Made by a program: the position numbers and the translations under genes. The notes under the pieces are model-generated. The model searched no databases and was not told the DNA's origin. It saw nothing but the letters and a program-made list of their open reading frames with translations. From contig CALDNB010000085.1 in the NCBI GenBank assembly GCA_937914775.1, positions 1 to 10,457 of the forward strand: a DNA stretch of 10,457 nucleotides, written 5' to 3'. Shown here one piece after another: positions 1 to 5,513 of the stretch. The stretch comes from an uncultured Clostridia bacterium (GTDB lineage Bacteria > Bacillota > Clostridia > Monoglobales > Firm-18). Within the stretch, counting starts at the first letter, position 1, and each line of letters opens with the position of its first letter.

Positions 1-1
1 T

Positions 2-532
2 GCTGTTGGTTACGATATGTACTGCAAACTTCTTGGAGAAGCGGTAAGAGAGGTTAAGGGTGAACAGGTAAAAGAGGAAATACAAACTACTGTATCTTTG
101 TCTGTTGATGCTTATATCCCTGATAATTATATAAAGGGCGAGAACTACAGAATCGAAATATACAAACGTATTGCGGGAATTGTTAATCAGCAGGACTGTT
201 ATGACGTTTACGAAGAAATTGAAGACAGGTATGGTGAAGTACCGTTATCTGTTTCAAATCTTATTGACATTTCCTACATCAGAAGTATGGGAGCAGTTCT
301 TGGAATTACCGATATTACCCAAAAAGACGACAAGGTTGTTTTAGTATTTGACAAAGAATACGGCAACGATTTTGAAAATATAGGTAAACTTTGCGAGAAG
401 TTTGGAAGAGCATTAATGTACTCTCCCGTTAACAAGCCTTATCTTACATTAAAGGTAAAAAAGAACGAAATACTGTCAAATGTAAAAAGTTTGTTACAAC
501 TATATAAAGACTTGAAAAAAATCGAAGATTAG
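2..532 (+). CDS. mfd: Transcription-repair coupling factor Mfd, C-terminal fragment (5' end outside the window)
   Basis: This is the last ~176 residues of Mfd, the ATP-dependent translocase that removes stalled RNA polymerase at DNA lesions and recruits UvrA. The frame is open from base 2 and begins with AVGYDMYCKLLGEAV. In Mfd proteins this segment directly follows the last helicase motifs and leads into the C-terminal TRCF (D7) domain. The rest (YIPDNYI, then RIEIYKRIA and EEIEDRYGEVP) matches the conserved layout of that domain, which in known Mfd proteins autoinhibits the UvrA-binding region. The helicase motifs are upstream of the window. The internal ATG at 17 is not the start. The stop is TAG at 530-532. 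The 3' end contains the promoter of the next operon. An mfd gene close to a prsA-type foldase gene is, to my knowledge, a frequent clostridial arrangement, and here three genes lie between them. Confidence 0.95.
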   Translation, partial: AVGYDMYCKLLGEAVREVKGEQVKEEIQTTVSLSVDAYIPDNYIKGENYRIEIYKRIAGIVNQQDCYDVYEEIEDRYGEVPLSVSNLIDISYIRSMGAVLGITDITQKDDKVVLVFDKEYGNDFENIGKLCEKFGRALMYSPVNKPYLTLKVKKNEILSNVKSLLQLYKDLKKIED

Positions 533-540
533 TGTATAAT
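512..540 (+). promoter_or_regulatory. Sigma-A type promoter inside the mfd 3' end, driving the DUF5685-dnaJ-prsA operon
   Basis: TTGAAA at 512-517 and a consensus TATAAT at 535-540 are separated by exactly 17 bases. The -35 lies in the last codons of mfd and the -10 just after its stop codon. The predicted start of transcription is about 547, at or next to the Shine-Dalgarno AGGTG of the following gene, which would leave a leader of only about 10 bases. The box match is good; activity is inferred. Confidence 0.65.
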
Positions 541-546
541 ATTGGC

Positions 547-551
547 AGGTG
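547..551 (+). promoter_or_regulatory. Ribosome binding site that sets the DUF5685 start at GTG 558
   Basis: AGGTG at 547-551 ends six bases before the GTG at 558-560. The earlier in-frame GTG at 549 overlaps this site and has no Shine-Dalgarno of its own. Starting at 558 gives the N-terminus MFGYI, which is how DUF5685 proteins usually begin as I recall the family. Confidence 0.7.
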
Positions 552-557
552 TTTATA

Positions 558-1388
558 GTGTTCGGATATATAACTGTTTGTAAAGACGAGTTAAAAATTA
601 AAGATTATACAAAATACAAGGCTTACTACTGCGGTGTATGTCATACTTTAGGTAAACGCTATAACCACATTATGAGGCTTGGGCTTAGTTATGATTTGAC
701 TTTTCTTGCACTGGTCTTGGACTCAATGGTATCGGATAATACAACTACGGAAAATCGTGGTTGTTTAAAACGTCTTGGTAAAAAACACCCCGTAGTTATT
801 AACTGCGATGCTTTAAAGTATGCAGCAGATGTAAACGTGCTGTTATCATATCATAAAATTTTAGATGACATTAAAGATTCTTTTTCAGTTAAGTCTATGT
901 TTTTATATTTAATTTACGTATTACCTGCAAAAAAAGCAGGGAAGAGGCAGGTTTATTTAAATCAGTCTATTAAGGAAAATTTAAGTGAACTGTCACGTAT
1001 TGAAAAATCAAATACTGATGATATAGACAAGGCGTCACATTATTTTGCACTGATTATGAAAGATATATTTTTTGGCAATGACAATCTTGAAAATTTGGGA
1101 TACGACCTTGGCAGATATATTTATTTAATTGATGCCATTGATGATTACGACAAAGATTTAAAAAGCAAAAATTACAATCCCTTTATTGCAAAATTCGGAG
1201 ATAATAAGAATGAGGCACTAAAGTATGCCGAGGACTCCATATTGTTTACACTTTCTCAGAGCGCAAAGGCGTACGAAGAACTTAAAATTTTAAATAATAA
1301 AGAACTTCTTGATAATATAATATATTTAGGACTTAAACAAAGATTATATACAGTGTTGAAAGGAAATAACAATGAGAAATCCTTATGA
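558..1388 (+). CDS. DUF5685 family protein
   Basis: A predicted 276-residue, mostly helical protein of the DUF5685 family, which is of unknown function and common in Clostridia. Hallmarks are the MFGYI start, the segment YYCGVCHTLGKRY (residues 23-35) with a C-x2-C pair at Cys25/Cys28, YAADVNVLLSYHK (88-100), and LGRYIYLIDAIDDYDKD (184-200) followed by NYNPF. No signal peptide or convincing membrane segment is visible, so it is probably cytoplasmic. Two acidic motifs stand out: DDIKD at 103-107 and DDYDKD at 195-200. Their pattern resembles the paired Asp-rich, Mg-diphosphate-binding motifs of isoprenyl-diphosphate synthase-fold enzymes; that link is inference. The start is GTG at 558 rather than GTG at 549, because the Shine-Dalgarno lies between them. 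It is the first gene of a four-gene operon and overlaps the next gene by 17 bases, suggesting translational coupling. Family assignment is fairly sure; the biochemical role is unknown. Confidence 0.8.
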   Translation: MFGYITVCKDELKIKDYTKYKAYYCGVCHTLGKRYNHIMRLGLSYDLTFLALVLDSMVSDNTTTENRGCLKRLGKKHPVVINCDALKYAADVNVLLSYHKILDDIKDSFSVKSMFLYLIYVLPAKKAGKRQVYLNQSIKENLSELSRIEKSNTDDIDKASHYFALIMKDIFFGNDNLENLGYDLGRYIYLIDAIDDYDKDLKSKNYNPFIAKFGDNKNEALKYAEDSILFTLSQSAKAYEELKILNNKELLDNIIYLGLKQRLYTVLKGNNNEKSL

Positions 1389-1935
1389 AGTATTAGGCGT
1401 AAGCGAAAACGCTTCTGAAGAGCAAATTAAATCTGCATATAGAGAACTTGTTAAAAAGTATCATCCTGACGCTTATGCTAATAATCCGTTAGCAGATCTG
1501 GCAGCAGAAAAACTAAAAGAAATTAACGAAGCCTATGATTACCTTGAAAGACATGGGTTTAGCAAAAAGTCCAATACAAGTACTGCCAATTTTGCAACTA
1601 TTCGTGCTCACATTAATTCGGGAAATATTTTTCAGGCAGAAAGAATGCTTAATGAGATTTCTGACAGAAATGCCGAATGGTACTATTTAATGGGTATTAT
1701 ATCCCTGAAAAAAGGCTGGTATGACAACGGGCGAAGTTTTTTAAATACTGCAGTTAATATGGACCCCAATAATATGGAGTACAGAAATGCTCTTAATTCA
1801 ATTATGAATCAGACAAATGCCTACAGAACGTATGGTGGTGTTAGTAACGATTCTGCTTGTAACTGCTGCTCAAATTTAATTTGTGCTGACTGTTGCTGTG
1901 AAATGATGGGCGGAGATTTGATTTCTTGTTGTTAG
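1372..1935 (+). CDS. J-domain protein with TPR-like middle and Cys-rich tail
   Basis: A 187-residue DnaJ-family co-chaperone, but not canonical DnaJ. Residues 1-62 are a J-domain with the HPD tripeptide at 31-33 that stimulates the ATPase of a DnaK/Hsp70 partner. Residues about 74-145 look like two TPR-type helix pairs (AEWYYLMGIISLKKGWYDNG, then a segment ending in AVNMDPNN). The canonical Gly/Phe region and the zinc-finger CxxCxGxG repeats of DnaJ are absent. Instead the last 26 residues hold nine cysteines (CNCC, then C, CCC and a terminal CC), perhaps a metal or membrane-anchoring tail. The start ATG at 1372 has an AAAGGA-type site at 1359-1364 and overlaps the DUF5685 gene by 17 bases. 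Co-location with DUF5685 suggests a joint function. The client and the Hsp70 partner are unknown. Confidence 0.88.
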   Translation: MRNPYEVLGVSENASEEQIKSAYRELVKKYHPDAYANNPLADLAAEKLKEINEAYDYLERHGFSKKSNTSTANFATIRAHINSGNIFQAERMLNEISDRNAEWYYLMGIISLKKGWYDNGRSFLNTAVNMDPNNMEYRNALNSIMNQTNAYRTYGGVSNDSACNCCSNLICADCCCEMMGGDLISCC

Positions 1936-1945
1936 GAGAGTTTGT

Positions 1946-2440
1946 ATGAAGTCACAAAAAATTGCAACGGGTGGTCTGTTATGTGCTTTATCACTGTTGT
2001 TTTTATATCTTTGCAATGTTGTTCCCAGCGGAAAAATTGCAATGATGTGTCTAAGTTCATTTTGTATCGGACTTTGTGTTGCTTTAATTAATATTAAGTT
2101 TTCAATAATTGCTTTTTTGGCAGTATCAATACTCGGTTTGATGCTTTTACCGAACAAGGTAATTCCCCTTTTGTTTATATTATTTTTTGGGAATTATCCT
2201 GTAGCAAAACTTTTCCTTGAAAAAATCAAAAAGACGTATCTTATGTGGATAGTCAAATTTATTGTTTTTAACATTTACGCCGTGGTTACATATTTTGTGA
2301 TTACGTGCTTTATAAATGTTGAAATAAATTTTGCAGTACCTATGATAATATTGATTGCCAATTTTGCTTATGTAGTTTACGACTTCGCTTTCAGTATTTT
2401 TGTAACCAAAATTTTAGAAATAAGGAGAAAAAAATTATGA
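1946..2440 (+). CDS. Small multi-pass membrane protein of unknown function
   Basis: A 164-residue hydrophobic protein with about five to six predicted transmembrane segments, roughly at residues 8-26, 30-49, 51-70, 71-86, 101-123 and 128-152. Basic residues sit at the N-terminus (MKSQK), in the loop near 92-97 (EKIKKT) and at the C-terminus (EIRRKKL). No catalytic motif is seen. The start (N-terminal IATGGLLCALSLLFLYL) faintly recalls the first helix of ECF-transporter S components, but the family is not certain. The AGGAG ribosome binding site at 1935-1939 begins on the last base of the dnaJ-like stop codon. The stop codon overlaps the next start (ATGA at 2437-2440). Such coupling places it firmly in the DUF5685/J-domain/foldase operon, so a role at the membrane related to secretion or folding is possible but unproven. 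Confidence 0.75.
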   Translation: MKSQKIATGGLLCALSLLFLYLCNVVPSGKIAMMCLSSFCIGLCVALINIKFSIIAFLAVSILGLMLLPNKVIPLLFILFFGNYPVAKLFLEKIKKTYLMWIVKFIVFNIYAVVTYFVITCFINVEINFAVPMIILIANFAYVVYDFAFSIFVTKILEIRRKKL

Positions 2441-3417
2441 AAAGAATTATTTGCAGTTTTCTTTCAGTATTGTTGATTGTGACAATATTGTCCGGCTGTT
2501 CTTCAACTAAGGTGGGAAGTGTTAACGGCGTCTCTTTTGATGCTGACACATATAATTTCTACGTTACACAGATTGAAAAACAATTAGGTGTAAATACTTA
2601 CGGCGAAGATTGGGAGACAGTAGAACTTGAGGGAAAAAAACTTGTTGACATTGTAAGAGAGGAAGCAGTTAATGAACTTGCAGTTTCTATTATTGTAAAA
2701 CAAAAGGCGAAAGAAAACGGGCTTTCTATCACTCAGGTTGATAAGGATAAATTAGAGTCACAGATTGAATCTATGAAGAACAGCATTGGTTCAGAGGCGG
2801 ATTATGAACTATGGCTTCTTGAACAGGGTTTAACTGATAAAGTTTACAGAGAATTCATTGAATATTCTTTGCTTTCCGCTAAACTTATTGAAAAAATTGT
2901 ACCTGATGTATCCGATGACGAATTATTTAAATATTATGAAGAAAATGTTGCTCACGTTAAACACATTCTTGTAAAGACTGTTGACGATGATATGAACGCT
3001 GTTTCGGGCGACGTATTTGCCCAAAAACAGGCACTTGCTTATGATTATTTAAAAAGAGCAAAAGCGGGTGAAGACTTTGACAAAATGGTAAATGACTTGT
3101 CAGAGGACCCGGGTTCTCAGTCGCAGCCTGAGGGTTATTACCTTGGTAAAGGATTTATTTTGGGTACTACAGGCGGTATGATTGCGGAATTTGAAGCAAC
3201 ATCTCTTTCTCTTAAGATTGGTGAAATAAGTGACCCTGTTGAAACTGCTTACGGATACCACATAATTAAGAGATATGATAACGACAAGGAAACATTTGAG
3301 ACACACAAAGAACAACTACAGGCGCAGATTAAATCTGTAAAATACAGCGTAATGCTAGACCAATGGAGAAGTGAAGCAAAAGTTGAACTGAACAACGAAG
3401 TTATCGAATCTCTGTAA
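2437..3417 (+). CDS. prsA: PrsA-like lipoprotein peptidyl-prolyl cis-trans isomerase (parvulin foldase)
   Basis: A 326-residue extracytoplasmic lipoprotein that should help exported proteins fold at the membrane-wall interface. Residues 1-20 are a signal peptide (MKRI, then a hydrophobic core) ending in the lipobox LSGC with the lipidated cysteine at 21. Residues about 24-165 form a SurA/PrsA-type helical chaperone region. Residues about 172-280 are a parvulin domain, with VKHILVK around His176, GEDFDKMVNDLSEDPGS, and the closing GYHIIK around His275. The remaining ~45 residues are helical and return to the chaperone part, the usual N-C layout of this family. The domain carries a short acidic insertion (VDDDMNAVSGD, 182-192). 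The start is ATG at 2437 with AAGGAG at 2422-2427, overlapping the preceding stop by four bases. It is the last gene of the operon and is followed by a terminator. The function class is secure; substrates are unknown. Confidence 0.92.
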   Translation: MKRIICSFLSVLLIVTILSGCSSTKVGSVNGVSFDADTYNFYVTQIEKQLGVNTYGEDWETVELEGKKLVDIVREEAVNELAVSIIVKQKAKENGLSITQVDKDKLESQIESMKNSIGSEADYELWLLEQGLTDKVYREFIEYSLLSAKLIEKIVPDVSDDELFKYYEENVAHVKHILVKTVDDDMNAVSGDVFAQKQALAYDYLKRAKAGEDFDKMVNDLSEDPGSQSQPEGYYLGKGFILGTTGGMIAEFEATSLSLKIGEISDPVETAYGYHIIKRYDNDKETFETHKEQLQAQIKSVKYSVMLDQWRSEAKVELNNEVIESL

Positions 3418-3433
3418 TATTTAAAAACTGTTT

Positions 3434-3477
3434 CGGCAGTGCACGACTAAAAGATGTCGCGCACTGTCGTTTTTTTT
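3434..3477 (+). terminator. Intrinsic terminator after the prsA-like gene
   Basis: The arms at 3434-3447 and 3456-3469 form a 14-base stem with one G-U wobble and one A-C mismatch around an 8-base loop. Eight T's follow directly (3470-3477). It closes the DUF5685-prsA operon and lies only ~28 bases before the first phage-type gene, so it should strongly reduce transcription entering that block. Confidence 0.9.
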
Positions 3478-3505
3478 GTGCTAAATTAGAAAACGAGGAG
3501 GTGAA

Positions 3506-3787
3506 ATGATGTGCGAAAAGATAGTTTATGTTTCAACAAACAATAAAATTTCAAAAAAAGCGGGAAGTATAGTAAGAAAACTGGCACTAAAGTATTATGA
3601 CTGCTGTATTTTAAGTCCGTTTATTGCATTTTCCCATTTGAAAAACGAGGAGTTTTTGGAAAATAGCCTGACACTTCTGGATATGTGCGACGAAATGTGG
3701 GTAATAGGAGATATGGAAAACTCTTTCGGTTTTGAAGTAGAGTTTTGTGAAAAGCACAAAATTCCCATTAAAATAATCAGGAGGTAA
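3506..3787 (+). CDS. DUF4406/DUF7768-like small protein, phage-associated
   Basis: A 93-residue protein with a Rossmann-like alpha/beta pattern. The C-terminal half carries the signature of the DUF4406/DUF7768 family (nucleoside 2-deoxyribosyltransferase-like fold): LLDMCDEMWVIGD, a small/Gly turn (NSFGFEVEF), then HKIPIKII. ILSPFIAFSHL corresponds to the family's 'PIAPHL' strand. The usual N-terminal SPY-type motif is replaced by VYVSTNNKIS, so enzymatic activity is doubtful. Proteins of this family often sit just before terminase genes in Firmicutes prophages. AGGAGG at 3496-3501 is followed by two adjacent ATGs, 3506 and 3509. The second has the more usual spacing, so the true protein may begin at 3509. 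The next gene starts four bases after its stop codon. Confidence 0.7.
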   Translation: MMCEKIVYVSTNNKISKKAGSIVRKLALKYYDCCILSPFIAFSHLKNEEFLENSLTLLDMCDEMWVIGDMENSFGFEVEFCEKHKIPIKIIRR

Positions 3788-3791
3788 TAAT

Positions 3792-4007
3792 TTGGCAAAA
3801 ACTTGGAGTAAAAACAAAGCGATTGATGATTTAATTAACATCAAAAACGCTGCTATTGAATCTTTAACCGACGGTACTTCGTCAATTGACCAAAAGGCTG
3901 CAACTGCGGCACTTAATAGTATCAAGGAGTTAAATTCAATTTGTGGTTACAACAAAGCAGAAAGCGAAAGTAAAATCGACAGGGTAGTGATTAAAGATGA
4001 CATCTGA
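3792..4007 (+). CDS. Putative terminase small subunit, very short, TTG start
   Basis: A 71-residue protein placed exactly where the small terminase (DNA-recognition subunit) is expected, overlapping the large terminase gene by 11 bases. Its second half (DQKAATAALNSIKELNSICGYNK, then KIDRVVI) resembles the end of many phage small terminases, where an 'A-x-ALELLGKHLGM' helix is followed by a short beta tail. The N-terminal helix-turn-helix DNA-binding domain usual in this family is missing; full proteins are about twice as long. The start is TTG at 3792, supported by AGGAGG at 3779-3784. No ATG lies near, and the first in-frame residues (MAKTWSKNKA) look like a real N-terminus. The identification rests mainly on position and the weak C-terminal similarity. 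It could instead be an unrelated small phage protein. Confidence 0.6.
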   Translation: MAKTWSKNKAIDDLINIKNAAIESLTDGTSSIDQKAATAALNSIKELNSICGYNKAESESKIDRVVIKDDI

Positions 4008-5307
4008 TGTTAGTCTTAAAAGTATCATTGCACCCCAGTTTTATGAGGTGCACAGAGATATAGCAAAAGACAAACACACTCATTACTTTTTAAAAGGCGG
4101 CAGAGGCAGTACTAAATCAAGTTTTGTAAGTATTGAAATAATTCTTGGAATTATGAAGTATCAGGATACAGGGGCTATATGCTTCAGAAAAATTGGTGCA
4201 GATTTAAAAGACAGTGTTTTTAATCAACTTCTATGGGCAATTGATATCCTTAAGGTGAGTGATTACTGGTCTGTAAGTTTGTCACCGTTAAAACTTACAT
4301 ATCTGCCTACAAATCAATACGTAATGTTTCGCGGTGTTGATGACCCCAGTAAATCAAAGTCAATTAAACTCAAAAAAGGATATTTTAAGTATATATGGTT
4401 TGAAGAGGCAGACCAGTTCTATGGTATGCCTGAAATACGAAAAATACTTCAGTCAATAATGCGTGGCGGCAGCGGTCAAAAGGTATTTTATACATACAAT
4501 CCGCCAAGAAGTCAGACTAACTGGATTAACGTTGAAAGTATGATTGAACGAAAAGACAGGTTAATTCATAAGAGTAATTACTTAAATGTTCCAAAAGACT
4601 GGCTGGGTACTCAGTTTATTGAGGAGGCACGGTATTTAAAAGAAACTAACGAGGAAAGTTATAATCACGAATACTTAGGTGAAGTGGTAGGCACAGGCGG
4701 AGAAGTATTTAAAAACGTAGTTCTTCGCGAAATTAATGATTCTGAAATTGATAACTTTGACAGAGTATATAGAGGTCTTGATTTTGGCTTTAGTGCTGAC
4801 CCGTGTGCATACATTTGCTGTTACCTGCACAACGGAAAATTATATATATTTAACGAATACTATAAGGTTGGCGCAGGTTTTGATACCTTGTCCAAGGTAA
4901 TAAAAGACGAGAATACGTATAATGAAATTGTATATGCCGACAGTGCTGAACCAAGAAGTATTTACGAACTGTCGCGGCGTAAGATAAGAGTTTTACCTGC
5001 TGTTAAAGGTGCGGGAAGTGTTAATTACGGAATAACAAAATTAAGGGATTTAAAAGAAATAGTAATTGACCCGAAACGTTGTCCAAACGCTGCGAAAGAA
5101 TTTGTTTTATATGAATTGGAAAGAGATTTGTACGGAGGTTTAAAGGCGGAGTATCCTGATAAAAACAACCATACAATAGATGCGGTAAGATATGCTTTAT
5201 GTAATCACAGTTCTTTTATAAGAACAGAAAAACAGAAAAAGAAACACGATTTTGAATTTTTTAGTAAAAAATCAAATGACGATTATTCAGACTATTTAGG
5301 ATTTTGA
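3997..5307 (+). CDS. terL: Phage terminase large subunit (PBSX-type), ATPase/nuclease
   Basis: A 436-residue packaging motor. In tailed phages this protein cuts concatemeric DNA and pumps it through the portal into the prohead. The N-terminal ATPase half shows a Walker A motif GGRGSTKS at 34-41, a Walker B strand YIWFEE at 132-137 with the acidic pair Glu136/Glu137, and a coupling-type motif TYNPP at 166-170. The C-terminal RNase H-like nuclease half shows RGLDFGF at 259-265 with Asp262, VYADSAEPRS with Asp315, and HTIDAVRYAL with Asp395, the expected metal-binding set. Length and motif order fit the PBSX family of large terminases. The start ATG at 3997 overlaps the preceding gene and has only a weak AGGG upstream, so translational coupling is likely. 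Nothing visible suggests inactivation, which is surprising next to a missing capsid region. Confidence 0.95.
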   Translation: MTSDVSLKSIIAPQFYEVHRDIAKDKHTHYFLKGGRGSTKSSFVSIEIILGIMKYQDTGAICFRKIGADLKDSVFNQLLWAIDILKVSDYWSVSLSPLKLTYLPTNQYVMFRGVDDPSKSKSIKLKKGYFKYIWFEEADQFYGMPEIRKILQSIMRGGSGQKVFYTYNPPRSQTNWINVESMIERKDRLIHKSNYLNVPKDWLGTQFIEEARYLKETNEESYNHEYLGEVVGTGGEVFKNVVLREINDSEIDNFDRVYRGLDFGFSADPCAYICCYLHNGKLYIFNEYYKVGAGFDTLSKVIKDENTYNEIVYADSAEPRSIYELSRRKIRVLPAVKGAGSVNYGITKLRDLKEIVIDPKRCPNAAKEFVLYELERDLYGGLKAEYPDKNNHTIDAVRYALCNHSSFIRTEKQKKKHDFEFFSKKSNDDYSDYLGF

Positions 5308-5321
5308 AAGGAGAAAGATAA

Positions 5322-5513
5322 ATGTTATATGTAATTTTTGCAATTGCTTTAACAATAATTGTTTACAGGCTGGGAGTTCTTGACGGTCAAAAAACCTGCA
5401 GATGTGAAAAGATTTCCTTAATGCCTGTCAAAAAGAAAAAAGAAAATGAAATTGATAAATTTCAAAAAGGCATAAAAAACATTTTAAATTATAATACGGA
5501 GGTGAATAACTGA
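5322..5513 (+). CDS. Small single-pass membrane protein between terL and portal
   Basis: A 63-residue protein with one hydrophobic N-terminal helix (residues 2-19, LYVIFAIALTIIVYRLGV) followed by a charged tail that contains a C-x-C pair (TCRCEK) and a lysine-rich stretch (VKKKKENEIDKF). It has a good AGGAG site at 5309-5313. Its stop codon overlaps the portal start (TGATG at 5511-5515), and the portal's own GGAGGTG at 5498-5504 lies inside its last codons. The function is not recognised. Small membrane or leader-like proteins do occur in this position in some prophages. It is real on the basis of its ribosome binding site, spacing and coupled arrangement. Confidence 0.65.
   Translation: MLYVIFAIALTIIVYRLGVLDGQKTCRCEKISLMPVKKKKENEIDKFQKGIKNILNYNTEVNN

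Noticed and set aside
3611..3925. Minus-strand open frames opposite the DUF4406-like and small terminase genes
   Set aside because: Sense genes have strong ribosome binding sites and family signatures; the antisense translations show nothing recognisable.
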